24,395 nt of DNA from DAOTYH01 sp034435015 (GCA_034435015.1 DAOTYH010000083.1:1-24395); one strand, 5' to 3'. Positions 1 through 7,664 are shown, counted from the stretch's first letter. The notes: generated by a model from the letters alone, not told the origin. Numbers and translations: made by a program.

Positions 1-118
1 TGCTGTCTGCCTTTCATAGCCGCATTGTACCACCAACGGCCCTCTCCAGTTGCACCCAAGCTTGACATTCCCTCACAAGAATATACCCCGTTGTGCCCTC
101 TGATGGGTTGTGGGGCGC

Positions 119-147
119 TTGGCCGTCGTCAACACTACAGCTATACT
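119..147 (+). promoter_or_regulatory. Candidate murJ promoter, leaderless layout
   Basis: A TTGGCC box (119-124, 4 of 6 matches to the -35 consensus) lies 17 bases before TATACT (142-147, 5 of 6 matches to the -10). The -10 ends seven bases before the ATG at 155, so transcription would begin at or next to the start codon. No Shine-Dalgarno sequence precedes that ATG, which fits a leaderless message. This is inferred from sequence only. Confidence 0.45.
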
Positions 148-154
148 TCGGCAC

Positions 155-1783
155 ATGACTCATACACAGGACGCCGAAAATACAACCATCTTGCAGGAGG
201 GGACACCCCTCTCAGGCCGCCAGATCGCACAGGCAACAGGCCTGGTGATGGCTGGTTTTATCCTCAGCCGCCTGCTGGGGCTGGTACGGGATGCAGTCAT
301 TGCCGCTGTCTTTGGCGGCGGACAGTTGGCCGACATATACTTTACCGCTTCGCGCCCCCCCGAAACGATCTTCTTCGTTGTTGCCGGCGGTGCGTTAGCT
401 TCTGCCTTCATCCCCACCTTTGTCAGCTATCTAGCGGCAGAGAGACAGGACGATGCTTGGCGTCTGGCCAGCTCAGTGACTAATCTCATCTCATTGATCC
501 TGATAGTCATTTCTGCGCTGGGAGCGATCTTTGCCAAGCAGGTTGTGGCAACCATCTTGGCACCGAGTTTTGACCCACAGCAGACAGCGCTCACTGCTAG
601 TGTGATGCGGATCATGTTGCTGTCGCCTACCATCTTCGGCATCAGCGGTCTACTGATGGGCATCCTGAACGCTCATCAGCGGTTCTTGATGCCAGCGCTA
701 GCCCCCGCCCTCTATAATGTAGGGATCATCTTTGGTGCAGTGGTACTTTCGCCTTCTATGGGGATATACGGGCTGGCGTGGGGAACAGTCATTGGCGCCG
801 CCCTGCATCTAGCCATCCAGCTACCCGGCCTGTTCCAGCTTCACCCACAATATCGGCTGAGCATAGATTTCAGAAGTCCCGGCGTCTGGGAGGTAGCCCG
901 GCTGATGGGGCCGCGTGTGTTGGGGCTTGCCATCGTCCAGATCAACTTCTGGGTTGAGTTGGTATTGGCCTCCGGCATGGTTGAAGGGAGCATCTCAGCG
1001 TTAAGGCGTGCCTTCTTTGTCATGCTTCTGCCTCAAGGCGTGATCGCCCAGTCGACAGCCATCGCGGTCTTCCCTACTTTCTCCTCGCAAGCCGCTAAAG
1101 GAGACAGGGAGGGTTTACAACATACACTGGGGCAGGTACTGCGGGCTGTCCTGTTCCTCTCGATACCGGCTACCGTGGGGCTGATAGTACTTAGACTGCC
1201 CATTGTACGGCTGATCCTGGAGCGCGGCGAGTTCGACCCAATAGACAGTCAGGCTACCGCATGGGCGTTGTTGTTCTACGCACTCGGTTTAGTTTCCCAT
1301 TCACTGGTTGAGGTAGTCACCCGTGCCTTTTACGCCCTGCATGACACCCGCACCCCCGTGATCGTTGGGGGCGGAGCCATGATCCTGAACATTATCCTCA
1401 GCCTGACGTTGATCCAAGTGATGGGCGTTCCCGGAAGTTTGGAGCGCGGTCCCTTTGCCGGACTAGCGCTGGCCAACACGCTGGCGACCACATTTGAGGG
1501 GCTGACACTGTTGGCCCTGATCCGGCCTCGTGTCGGCGGATTGGAAGGGCAGAAGATGGCATCCAGTGTTCTGAAGGCCGGGATCGCCAGCGCGGCAATG
1601 GGGCTATTGTTGTGGGCCTTGATGCCGCTGGCTGGTCAATTAGGGTTGGCAGTCGAGACAATCGGGTTAATTACATTGGGGGGAGCGGTGTTCTGGGGAA
1701 CAGCATGGCTGGTCGGGAGTGAAGAAGCCCGCACATTCACCAATCTCCTTATAAGACGGCTTAGGCCCCAAAGAGGGGGCTAA
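155..1783 (+). CDS. murJ: Lipid II flippase MurJ (MviN family)
   Basis: This is a polytopic inner-membrane protein of the MOP superfamily that moves undecaprenyl-linked peptidoglycan precursor (lipid II) to the outer face of the membrane. The family is recognised from the N-terminal block SRLLGLVRDAVIAAVFG, followed by a stretch ending GGALASAFIPTF, and from about a dozen or more hydrophobic helices over 542 residues, a normal MurJ length. An in-frame GTG at 110 would add 15 residues. I prefer ATG 155 because a -35/-10 pair (119-147) ends seven bases before it and neither start has a Shine-Dalgarno sequence. The gene stands alone on this strand and converges with the divergent PAP2 gene, 13 bases away, with a hairpin between them. 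Residues 1 to about 25 are polar and precede the first helix. Family assignment is firm; the start is less so. Confidence 0.93.
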   Translation: MTHTQDAENTTILQEGTPLSGRQIAQATGLVMAGFILSRLLGLVRDAVIAAVFGGGQLADIYFTASRPPETIFFVVAGGALASAFIPTFVSYLAAERQDDAWRLASSVTNLISLILIVISALGAIFAKQVVATILAPSFDPQQTALTASVMRIMLLSPTIFGISGLLMGILNAHQRFLMPALAPALYNVGIIFGAVVLSPSMGIYGLAWGTVIGAALHLAIQLPGLFQLHPQYRLSIDFRSPGVWEVARLMGPRVLGLAIVQINFWVELVLASGMVEGSISALRRAFFVMLLPQGVIAQSTAIAVFPTFSSQAAKGDREGLQHTLGQVLRAVLFLSIPATVGLIVLRLPIVRLILERGEFDPIDSQATAWALLFYALGLVSHSLVEVVTRAFYALHDTRTPVIVGGGAMILNIILSLTLIQVMGVPGSLERGPFAGLALANTLATTFEGLTLLALIRPRVGGLEGQKMASSVLKAGIASAAMGLLLWALMPLAGQLGLAVETIGLITLGGAVFWGTAWLVGSEEARTFTNLLIRRLRPQRGG

Positions 1784-1787
1784 ATCT

Positions 1788-1809
1788 GCTCTTCACTCAA
1801 ACGAAGAGC
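1788..1809. terminator. Hairpin between convergent genes
   Basis: GCTCTTC (1788-1794) and GAAGAGC (1803-1809) form a perfect 7-bp stem with an 8-base loop. It sits between murJ and the convergent PAP2-like gene and includes the latter's stop codon. Neither side has a strong T-run (the - strand side continues AGATTTAG), so it would be a weak bidirectional terminator at best. Confidence 0.4.
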
Positions 1810-2279
1810 GGTTGTACCGCAAACTTCCAAAGTAACATGATCAGAATGCCGAATAAAATCCCCGCCAGCACTTCCTTGCGGCTGTGACCAAGAACTTCCT
1901 CAAGATGAGTTTGCTCAATGGGATGGCCGGCCAGCAGTTCGGCAATCAGCAGGTTGATCACGTAGGCATGTTTGCCTGCCTGTTGCCGCACACCTGCCGC
2001 ATCGTAGGTTACGATCATGGCCAGCACAATACAAATGGCAAAAGGAACCGAATCGAAGCCAGCTTTTAGTCCTACGCCGGTCGCCAGTGCACTAACAAGA
2101 GCCGAGTGCGAGCTGGGCATGCCGCCTGCCTCGGCAATATGACGCCAGTCAAATACTCTTTCGCGTGCCCAGTAGGTAAACGGTTTAAGAAACTGGGCTA
2201 GTGTGCTTGCAACTATTGAGACCCACAGAAGATCATTCGCAACAAGATTGTTTAGCAGGTTTAACAACATAGACCTCAT
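1797..2279 (-). CDS. Divergent PAP2 family membrane protein (DUF212/YuiD type)
   Basis: This 160-residue integral membrane protein belongs to the divergent PAP2 family, distantly related to lipid phosphate phosphatases. Family hallmarks are GGMPSSHSA (residues 52-60), YDAAGVRQQAG (92-102) and an LGHS motif (about 129) followed by KEV, with hydrophobic helices around them. The PSSH motif corresponds to a phosphatase signature, but the substrate of this branch is unknown and activity here is inferred. The ATG at 2279 overlaps the stop of xseB in an ATGA arrangement, so translation is probably coupled to exonuclease VII. The gene ends inside the hairpin facing murJ. A second in-frame ATG lies three codons in. 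Confidence 0.88.
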   Translation of the reverse strand: MRSMLLNLLNNLVANDLLWVSIVASTLAQFLKPFTYWARERVFDWRHIAEAGGMPSSHSALVSALATGVGLKAGFDSVPFAICIVLAMIVTYDAAGVRQQAGKHAYVINLLIAELLAGHPIEQTHLEEVLGHSRKEVLAGILFGILIMLLWKFAVQPLFV

Positions 2280-2512
2280 CCCTCTGCATCATCGGATGAG
2301 CCTACTTCATGGGGACTGGTCGCGGGCTGTAACCTTTCAAGCCGCAACTCAGCCTCATCAAGCGCCCTCTCACACAAGGAGAGCAGTTCCTGACTGCGCT
2401 CGAACAGCTTGAGCATCTCCTCCAGAGTTAGATCACTAGCCTCAAGGCGGGTGACCATCTGTTCAAGTTCCTGTAATGCCTCCTCAAAGGACAGTTTCTC
2501 CCCATTAGGCAT
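2276..2512 (-). CDS. xseB: Exodeoxyribonuclease VII small subunit
   Basis: XseB packs along the coiled stalk of XseA to form exonuclease VII, which degrades single-stranded DNA to oligonucleotides in both directions in DNA repair. The 78-residue product has the expected size and the family pattern LSFEEALQELEQMVTRLE, followed by a second helix rich in Glu and Leu with LEEMLKLFERSQELL. The last 14 or so residues are polar and acidic and not conserved. The start ATG lies 5 bases after the xseA stop, and the stop overlaps the next gene by four bases, so xseA, xseB and the PAP2-like gene almost certainly form one transcript. Confidence 0.95.
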   Translation of the reverse strand: MPNGEKLSFEEALQELEQMVTRLEASDLTLEEMLKLFERSQELLSLCERALDEAELRLERLQPATSPHEVGSSDDAEG

Positions 2513-2517
2513 AGTTT

Positions 2518-3735
2518 TTAGTCTCCTTCCTCTCCCTCAACGGTTGCCAACAGCCTTCCTTGATAGAGCTGGATGCGGATTGATGAGCCGGCTGGAACAT
2601 CAGCCGCCCGCCGCACAATATAGCCGTCAGAGTCAAAAACGATGGCATAGCCTCTTTTGAGCGTAGCTTCCGGGCCTATAGCAGTCAACATCTGACGCAA
2701 ACCTGCTATCTGCGCACGTTGCAGGTTAAGATAATGGACCGCCGCACGGCATGCGCGGCTGGACAGCGTGTCGAGAAGCTGGCGATTATTGTTAATCCAG
2801 CTAGCTGGCGAGAGACGCCTCAGACGGCCTGCAAGCTGTTGAACTTCGCGCCGGCGTTGCCCTAGATTTGCCATGGCGGCAGAGGCCAGACGTTCTCGAA
2901 CTGCCTCCACTCTCCCGATCAGGTGATCAATAGTCACTGGCGTAGCTATCTCGGCGGCGGCAGAGGGGGTCGGGGCGCGGAGGTCCGCCGCAAAATCGGC
3001 CAGCGTGAAGTCAATTTCATGCCCTATGCCGGCCACAACCGGTACGCGGCTGGATGCAATGGCACGGACAACCTGCTCATCATTAAAGCACCACAGGTCC
3101 TCCAACGAGCCTCCCCCCCGCACAATAAGGATCACATCCACATCGGGGCGGGCATTCAAGGCGGCCAATGCCGCTATGATCTGAGGGGGGGCCTGTTCAC
3201 CTTGTACCGCTGTCGGTGAGAGCAACACACGAGCTAACGGGTAACGCCGCCGCAGAATGTTAAGCACATCCTGAAGGGCGGCGGCGCTGGGCGAAGTAAC
3301 AATACCAATCGTACGTGGATATGCAGGGAGGGGACGCTTGCGCTCCGGGGCAAAAAGCCCCTCAGCCTGAAAGAGTGCCTTTAACTGTTCAAAACGGAGA
3401 TACAGGTCACCTAGGCCGGCGGGGTGTAAACTCTGGCAGTAAAGCTGATATAAGCCGCCTGCTTCATAAACGCTGATCGAGCCGCGCGCAAAGACCCGAT
3501 CACCTTGCTGAGGCAGGTACGTCTGTGCCTGTACAGCACTGCGCCACATCACACATTGGAGCTGTGCCTTCTCATCTTTAAGCGTAAAGTAGGCGTGGCC
3601 TGAGCCGTGTACATGCCAGTTAGAGACCTCGCCCTCGACTTCCAGCTCCTGTAAGCGGTAGTCTTGATCGAGCAACTGGCGGATGTAACGAGTCAGCTCA
3701 GATACGCCCCATCTTCTGACTTCCATGGTGGGCAT
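2518..3735 (-). CDS. xseA: Exodeoxyribonuclease VII large subunit
   Basis: This is the catalytic subunit of exonuclease VII (405 residues, somewhat shorter than the E. coli protein). The N-terminal third is an OB-fold nucleic-acid-binding domain (VSNWHVHGSGHAYFTLKD near residue 38). The catalytic core follows, with GIVTSPSAAALQDVLNILRR (about 148-167), IVRGGGSLEDLWCFND (about 204-219) and GIGHEIDFTLADFAADLRAP (about 237-256). The C-terminal part is helical with a final basic beta-rich tail (TLKRGYAIV). The gene precedes xseB by 5 bases. No Shine-Dalgarno is seen at either ATG 3735 or ATG 3726. A TTGACT/TAAGCT pair at 3736-3764 would give a nearly leaderless message starting close to the second ATG. 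Confidence 0.96.
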   Translation of the reverse strand: MPTMEVRRWGVSELTRYIRQLLDQDYRLQELEVEGEVSNWHVHGSGHAYFTLKDEKAQLQCVMWRSAVQAQTYLPQQGDRVFARGSISVYEAGGLYQLYCQSLHPAGLGDLYLRFEQLKALFQAEGLFAPERKRPLPAYPRTIGIVTSPSAAALQDVLNILRRRYPLARVLLSPTAVQGEQAPPQIIAALAALNARPDVDVILIVRGGGSLEDLWCFNDEQVVRAIASSRVPVVAGIGHEIDFTLADFAADLRAPTPSAAAEIATPVTIDHLIGRVEAVRERLASAAMANLGQRRREVQQLAGRLRRLSPASWINNNRQLLDTLSSRACRAAVHYLNLQRAQIAGLRQMLTAIGPEATLKRGYAIVFDSDGYIVRRAADVPAGSSIRIQLYQGRLLATVEGEEGD

Positions 3736-3764
3736 AGCTTAGTCGAGGATGAAAAGCAAGTCAA
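3736..3764 (-). promoter_or_regulatory. Possible xseA promoter
   Basis: On the - strand TTGACT (3764-3759, 5 of 6 matches) is separated by 17 bases from TAAGCT (3741-3736, 3 of 6). The -10 abuts ATG 3735. A start of transcription about seven bases downstream would fall just before the in-frame ATG 3726, favouring that codon. The weak -10 makes this tentative; the dehydrogenase gene upstream may also read through. Confidence 0.3.
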
Positions 3765-3785
3765 GGCAGGGTCAGGCTTGTCATT

Positions 3786-4676
3786 TTACGGCCCAATATG
3801 AGTGCCATTGAGAAGTTCAAGAATGCCCAACACAGCGCTGTTGTCCAGATCGTGCATGCCATTCTGGAGCATGGCCTCAAAAAGCTGGGTCGTCACCGCC
3901 GTCAATGGCAGGCTGACACCATAGACTCTGGCAGTGTCCATCACAATACCAAGGTCCTTGCGTTGCATATAAGCTTTGAAGCCGGGTGAGCGGTCACCGC
4001 GGAAGATGCGTTGAGGTTTGTTGTCTAACGTCCAGCACTGAGCGGCCCCGCCCTTGATTGCATTGATGACTTTCTGAGGATCAACCCCCGTCTTGGCGGC
4101 AAGGACAAGCAGCTCTCCCATCGCAACCATCTGTGCCGCTACCATAATCTGGTTACACGCCTTGGCAACTTGTCCCGCCCCGCTTTCACCGATATGGGTA
4201 ATTGTTTTACCCATTGCCTGCAACAAGGGCATAACTTCCTCAAAAGCATCTTCCGGCCCCCCTACCATAATGGTCAGAGTCCCTGCCCGTGCTCCGATGT
4301 CACCTCCCGAAACCGGCGCATCAAGACTGCGTACCCCCGCTTTGCCCAGCTCAGAGGCAATGTACCGGGATATCTCCGGCTTGATAGTGCTGTTGTCTAC
4401 CCAGATCAGACCCTGATGCGCCCCTTCGATGATCCCATTTGGACCCAGCACAACCTGCTCCACATCGGGAGAGTCAGGCAGGTTGGTAAACACCACATCC
4501 ACTCTCGACGCGACTTCCTTAGGCGAGAAGGCCTCCTGCGCCCCCTCGCTAACCAACTGCCGAACAATCTCACGGCTACGGTTATGTACAACAAGTGGAT
4601 AGCCCGCTTTAAGCAGATTGCGGGCCATCGAAGCACCCATTAACCCTAGACCGATATAACCAACTGTTTTGGTCAT
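3786..4676 (-). CDS. NAD(P)-dependent 3-hydroxyisobutyrate dehydrogenase family enzyme
   Basis: This is a beta-hydroxyacid dehydrogenase that oxidises a 3-hydroxy acid, or reduces the semialdehyde, with NAD(P). Relatives act on 3-hydroxyisobutyrate, tartronate semialdehyde or glyoxylate/succinic semialdehyde. The 296-residue product is normal for the family. It shows the Rossmann motif GLGLMG (residues 9-14), the substrate-binding block DAPVSGG (119-125), the catalytic lysine K172 in GAGQVAKACNQ, and a C-terminal all-helical domain including CWTLDNKP. A TTG at 4712 would add 12 residues. ATG 4676 is preferred because AAGGGG lies nine bases upstream and the Rossmann strand begins within a few residues of it. 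The gene lies 50 bases before xseA. The exact substrate cannot be told from sequence. Confidence 0.9.
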   Translation of the reverse strand: MTKTVGYIGLGLMGASMARNLLKAGYPLVVHNRSREIVRQLVSEGAQEAFSPKEVASRVDVVFTNLPDSPDVEQVVLGPNGIIEGAHQGLIWVDNSTIKPEISRYIASELGKAGVRSLDAPVSGGDIGARAGTLTIMVGGPEDAFEEVMPLLQAMGKTITHIGESGAGQVAKACNQIMVAAQMVAMGELLVLAAKTGVDPQKVINAIKGGAAQCWTLDNKPQRIFRGDRSPGFKAYMQRKDLGIVMDTARVYGVSLPLTAVTTQLFEAMLQNGMHDLDNSAVLGILELLNGTHIGP

Positions 4677-4792
4677 CTGGAACATCCCCTTGTCTGAGTA
4701 TCTTACCAGCAATAATTCCCCTCAGACTTGCAACCCGTACCTCTAACCTGACGTACAAAGAATTAGATACAGGTTGTCAAGGAGTCATAGCT

Positions 4793-5248
4793 ATGAATGA
4801 GACACCTTCCGGCGAGCTACCGCCCAATGAGCGTCCCCAGCCAGCCTCACCGCCTCCACCGCTGGTTTCCTATCAGTCGGTACAAGTAGAGGATCACGAT
4901 TGGCGTGCTCATCGGCGCGACCTGCTGGGGCCTCTCTTCTGGGCGGCTATTCTGGTCATGGCCGGCCTCGTGCTTCTAGCCGACAACATGGGCCTGTTGC
5001 CCACGCTGGGCGGGGCCGACGCGTGGGATTGGATCATGCTAAACGCCGGCGGCCTACTGCTGATCCAACAACTTGTCCGGGCCATCTCCCCTGACAGCGC
5101 CGGCCCTGAAACCTTCTGGGTGATTGCAGGCCTTGTGCTGATGGGACTAGGCGCAAGCGCCATTTTCGGTGTCCCCACCTCAATCCTGTGGCCTGCCGGC
5201 CTGATCGTGATCGGTGTGCTGGCCCTGTTGCGCGCCCTGCGGCACTGA
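4793..5248 (+). CDS. Small four-helix membrane protein (LiaF/LiaI-like transmembrane region)
   Basis: This 151-residue protein of unknown role has a proline-rich cytoplasmic-looking N terminus (residues 1-35), a short charged stretch, then about four closely spaced hydrophobic helices. These include LLGPLFWAAILVMAGLVLL, a Gly-rich LMLGAS-like helix region and a final helix ending in LLRALRH. The repeated pattern of helix pairs joined by short loops with W/D residues resembles the transmembrane region found in LiaF- and LiaI-type envelope-stress proteins. That likeness is by eye only. AAGGAG eight bases before the ATG supports the start. It is transcribed divergently from the dehydrogenase gene and converges on the LysM gene. 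Confidence 0.75.
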   Translation: MNETPSGELPPNERPQPASPPPPLVSYQSVQVEDHDWRAHRRDLLGPLFWAAILVMAGLVLLADNMGLLPTLGGADAWDWIMLNAGGLLLIQQLVRAISPDSAGPETFWVIAGLVLMGLGASAIFGVPTSILWPAGLIVIGVLALLRALRH

Positions 5249-5262
5249 TCTTGCCAAAGACC

Positions 5263-5304
5263 GCAAGAGCGGTTGTAGATACCCGCATCAACAGCCGCTC
5301 TTGC
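5263..5304 (-). terminator. Convergent-gene hairpin, probable LysM gene terminator
   Basis: GCAAGAGCGG (5263-5272) pairs perfectly with CCGCTCTTGC (5295-5304), a 10-bp stem with a 22-base loop. It lies between the small membrane protein gene and the convergent LysM gene, with its inner arm 14 bases past the LysM stop. On the - strand the stem is followed by GGTCTTTGG, a poor T-run, so it may act as a bidirectional or factor-assisted terminator. Confidence 0.5.
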
Positions 5305-5318
5305 CTCCATCGGGACGC

Positions 5319-6830
5319 CTACTGGGTACAGCGCAGATAGGCATCATCCAGATAGTTGCTGTTATTGGTAAGCGGCCATAGCCGAAGATTCTCAAAGAAG
5401 ACGGTGGTAAGCTGGCCGGTAGCTACAAAGACATAGCTGATCTCAGTGTATTGGTCGTAGATATTATCCTCGTAGCCAAAACCCCGGCTGATCAGCATAG
5501 ACGGACTCTCATCAAAAGCGGCAGTGCCTCCGGCGAGATCAACACGGATGATCCATAACGAATTGTCCCGTTGATCGCGTGTCAGAAGGTCAGAGAATGG
5601 CTCTGCCGCATTGGTGCTCCATGATTGAACATAAGCCCCTGCCACACAGGTTGCCCCCGGTGTTGTCCTGACCGTCTGAAATACGCCGCCCCGGCAGGTC
5701 AACCAGTTGCAAGACCACCGTTGGGCAGACTGCCCTCCGTGTACGCGGCCTTCAGTCTGAGTTGCTTCAAAGATCGGGCGGCCCATCATGAGACCAGCCG
5801 GATTGCCTGTCCCCTGTCGGAGAGCGGGGCATCTCTCAACCGTATAAGGCCGATCGCAGTAGAAAGGCTCCCACCCTTCAAGGACGTTCACAGTATCATC
5901 GCCTACCGCGCGGCTGACTCCCTCAAAACCGGGGTTAGCAAACAGATTGGGTGCGTTAGCTGGTATATTCACATCCGGTACAAGCGGCGTGGGAGTAGGC
6001 CACTCGGTCGGGGAGGCGGTCGGCGTCAGAGTGGGGGTAGCCCCAACTGTAAGAGTGACCGTCTGAGCAGGGGATGGTGTGAAAGTTGGAGTCGGCGTAT
6101 TCGTCGGACGCTGTGTGCCGGTCGGCGAGGTTGTAGGTGTAGCAGATGCCCCTGCCGTGCCGGTCGGGGATGCCGTTATTGCCGCCGTAGAAGTAGCTGT
6201 CGGCTGAGTGGGGGTAACTGTTGGCGCACTCCCCCGCCGAATGATCAGCCGCTGGCCTGCGTAGATCAGGTTAGGATTAGTCAGGTTGTTCAAAAGGGCG
6301 ATCTGCTGATAGGTCGTCCCATAGCGCAGTGCAATCTGGCTTAACGTCTCACCGCGTTGTACCACATGCACAACATCCTGTTGCGGCCCCTGTGTGCTGG
6401 TCGGCTGAACAGTCGGTGCGGCAGTCGGTTGCCCCTGCGGGGCAGGGATCAACAGGACCTGCCCTACATAGATCACATTAGCATTAGGTAATCGGTTGAG
6501 GGATACGATTGCCTGCACGGTAGTACCGAAGCGTCTGGCGATACCAAAGAGTGTATCACCAGCTACAACGGTATAACGAATAGTGGCTGTACCCTCCCCT
6601 CCGCTTCCTTCTGGGATCAACAGGACCTGCCCTACGTAGATCAGATCCGGGTTGGTGATGCCATTGACAAAGGCTAATTGTTCAGGGGTCACACCGTAGT
6701 AGCGAGCGATACTGTACAACGTCTCTCCCGGCTGGACGGTGTGAGTGCGCTCTTGGGCTAGTACAGTCGTCACGCTGGCTAGTACAATCACTATTACCCC
6801 TAGAACAATCCATAGATGCCGGATTTTCAT
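5319..6830 (-). CDS. Secreted triple-LysM protein with Pro/Thr linker
   Basis: This exported protein is predicted to bind peptidoglycan or other GlcNAc polymers through LysM domains. Residues 1-25 are a signal peptide or anchor (basic MKIRH, hydrophobic core, then VLA-QE as a likely signal peptidase site). Three LysM domains follow at about 29-73, 85-129 and 154-198, each starting near GETL/GDTL and ending in YVGQVLLIP or YAGQRLIIR. A low-complexity Pro/Thr/Ser linker covers about 200-285. The last 215 residues form a Cys-containing domain beginning NLFANPGFEG, which resembles the opening of carbohydrate-binding jelly-roll domains. No catalytic domain is visible. A GTG at 6860 would add 10 residues, but ATG 6830 is preferred because it places the signal peptide at the N terminus and has AGGA just upstream. 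It has its own promoter. Confidence 0.88.
   Translation of the reverse strand: MKIRHLWIVLGVIVIVLASVTTVLAQERTHTVQPGETLYSIARYYGVTPEQLAFVNGITNPDLIYVGQVLLIPEGSGGEGTATIRYTVVAGDTLFGIARRFGTTVQAIVSLNRLPNANVIYVGQVLLIPAPQGQPTAAPTVQPTSTQGPQQDVVHVVQRGETLSQIALRYGTTYQQIALLNNLTNPNLIYAGQRLIIRRGSAPTVTPTQPTATSTAAITASPTGTAGASATPTTSPTGTQRPTNTPTPTFTPSPAQTVTLTVGATPTLTPTASPTEWPTPTPLVPDVNIPANAPNLFANPGFEGVSRAVGDDTVNVLEGWEPFYCDRPYTVERCPALRQGTGNPAGLMMGRPIFEATQTEGRVHGGQSAQRWSCNWLTCRGGVFQTVRTTPGATCVAGAYVQSWSTNAAEPFSDLLTRDQRDNSLWIIRVDLAGGTAAFDESPSMLISRGFGYEDNIYDQYTEISYVFVATGQLTTVFFENLRLWPLTNNSNYLDDAYLRCTQ
6445..6475 (-). repeat. Direct repeat copy A inside LysM coding sequence
   Basis: This 31-base stretch matches 6613-6643 at 30 of 31 positions. 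It encodes the closing strand of LysM domain 2 (LIYVGQVLLIP). Identity at third codon positions points to recent duplication or gene conversion between LysM units. Confidence 0.8.
6613..6643 (-). repeat. Direct repeat copy B inside LysM coding sequence
   Basis: This is the partner of the repeat at 6445-6475, with one mismatch. It encodes the closing strand of LysM domain 1. The third LysM domain does not share the match. Confidence 0.8.
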
Positions 6831-6853
6831 TGTCCTACTCCTGATGGGGCATC

Positions 6854-6872
6854 GGGTCACGCCGATTGACCC
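6854..6872. promoter_or_regulatory. Inverted repeat at the LysM transcription start
   Basis: GGGTCA (6854-6859) and TGACCC (6867-6872) are perfect inverted half-sites seven bases apart. The predicted transcription start (about 6868) falls inside the repeat, so it could be an operator or a 5'-leader hairpin. The binding factor is unknown. Confidence 0.35.
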
Positions 6873-6874
6873 AA

Positions 6875-6903
6875 ATCATACCTTTACCCCATCCACAGAG
6901 CAA
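6875..6903 (-). promoter_or_regulatory. LysM gene promoter
   Basis: On the - strand TTGCTC (6903-6898) lies 17 bases from TATGAT (6880-6875, 5 of 6 matches to the -10). Transcription would begin near 6868, giving a leader of about 38 bases before ATG 6830. The promoter begins directly after the terminator of the AIM24 gene, so the LysM gene appears to be its own unit. Confidence 0.6.
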
Positions 6904-6906
6904 CCT

Positions 6907-6957
6907 AAAACCAAAACACCGGGCTTGTCATCCCGCTTTGAGGAAGAAGCCCGGTGT
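6907..6957 (-). terminator. Intrinsic terminator of the AIM24 gene
   Basis: On the - strand ACACCGGGCTT (6957-6947) pairs perfectly with AAGCCCGGTGT (6926-6916), an 11-bp GC-rich stem with a 20-base loop. It is followed at once by a T-rich tract, TTTTGGTTTT (6916-6907). It lies 27 bases past the AIM24 stop codon. This is the clearest rho-independent terminator in the window. Confidence 0.85.
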
Positions 6958-6983
6958 GCCTGCTTCACAGCATTAAGGTTTGA

Positions 6984-7664
6984 CTAACTACTCTTTGGAA
7001 GTCTAGCAATGATCTTGGAGATCAGGTTATTCAGCGGCATAGTCTGGAGCCATACCTTGCCGGGTCCGGTGACCGTTGCCAGGAACAACCCCTCCCCGCC
7101 AAACAGAACATTCGTGACTCCCTTGACCATCTCGATCCGGTTGGTCACGGTCGGTTCGAATAGGGCAATATGGCCGGGGTCAACGCGCATTGTTTCCCCT
7201 GCCGCCAAATCCACTTCGACTACCTCGCCATCTATCTCAAAGAATGCCGTCCCCGGCCCGGTGATCTTTTGCAGGATAAACCCTTCACCACCGAACAAGC
7301 CTACACCAAGCCGTTGCCTGAGATGGATCTCCAGTGTGACCCCAGCTGATGCACACATAAAGGCATCACGCTGAGCAATGACACTTTGGCCGGCGGCCAG
7401 CTCAATCGGGATAATTGAGCCGGGGGCTTCCGGAGTAAAGGTAATAACAGCCTGATCGCCCATACAGGTATAAGTCGTCAGGAAAACCGACTCCCCTGCC
7501 ACAGCGCGGCTAAGACCACCCAGCAACCCTCCCGGCATATTGGTCTTCATGTCCACCTGACCCCGCATCCAGGACATGCCTCCCGCTTCGGTAACCATGG
7601 CCTCACCGCGTGTTAACAACACATCCAGAGCTTGCATTGAAGTGCCTGTAATACGATATTTCAT
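6984..7664 (-). CDS. AIM24 family protein
   Basis: This 226-residue soluble protein of the AIM24 (formerly DUF124) family has a beta-prism-like fold of repeated short strands. Bacterial members have no settled function; the family name comes from a yeast mitochondrial protein. The sequence has the characteristic pattern: an N-terminal EAGGMSWMRG, LGVGLFGGEGFILQKITGPG in the middle, an AAGETMRVDPGHIALFEP segment, and a second FGGEGLFLATVTGPGKVWLQT repeat unit. There is no signal peptide or membrane helix. AAAAGGAG nine bases before ATG 7664 supports the start. It follows the RlmD gene by 66 bases on the same strand and ends in a strong terminator, so the two may share a transcript. Confidence 0.9.
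   Translation of the reverse strand: MKYRITGTSMQALDVLLTRGEAMVTEAGGMSWMRGQVDMKTNMPGGLLGGLSRAVAGESVFLTTYTCMGDQAVITFTPEAPGSIIPIELAAGQSVIAQRDAFMCASAGVTLEIHLRQRLGVGLFGGEGFILQKITGPGTAFFEIDGEVVEVDLAAGETMRVDPGHIALFEPTVTNRIEMVKGVTNVLFGGEGLFLATVTGPGKVWLQTMPLNNLISKIIARLPKSS

Noticed and set aside
62..90. TTGACA at 62-67 followed by TATACC as a murJ promoter
   Set aside because: The spacing is only 14 bases. The TTGGCC-17-TATACT pair at 119-147 fits better and leads directly to ATG 155.
190..212. Palindrome GAGGGG-ACA-CCCCTC near the murJ start, similar to the rlmD leader hairpin, as a mobile small repeat
   Set aside because: The resemblance is limited to a G-run and C-run core, no other copies occur, and it lies within murJ coding sequence.
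1788..5304. The hairpins at 1788-1809 and 5263-5304 share the 13-mer AAGAGCGGTTGTA, hinting at a dispersed repeat family
   Set aside because: In a window this size several 13-base matches are expected by chance, the surrounding bases differ, and no third copy was seen.
5625..6344. 239-codon open frame on the + strand across the LysM gene
   Set aside because: The product is Arg/Cys/Gly-rich without any domain and comes from the reverse of the Pro/Thr linker, a typical low-complexity artefact.
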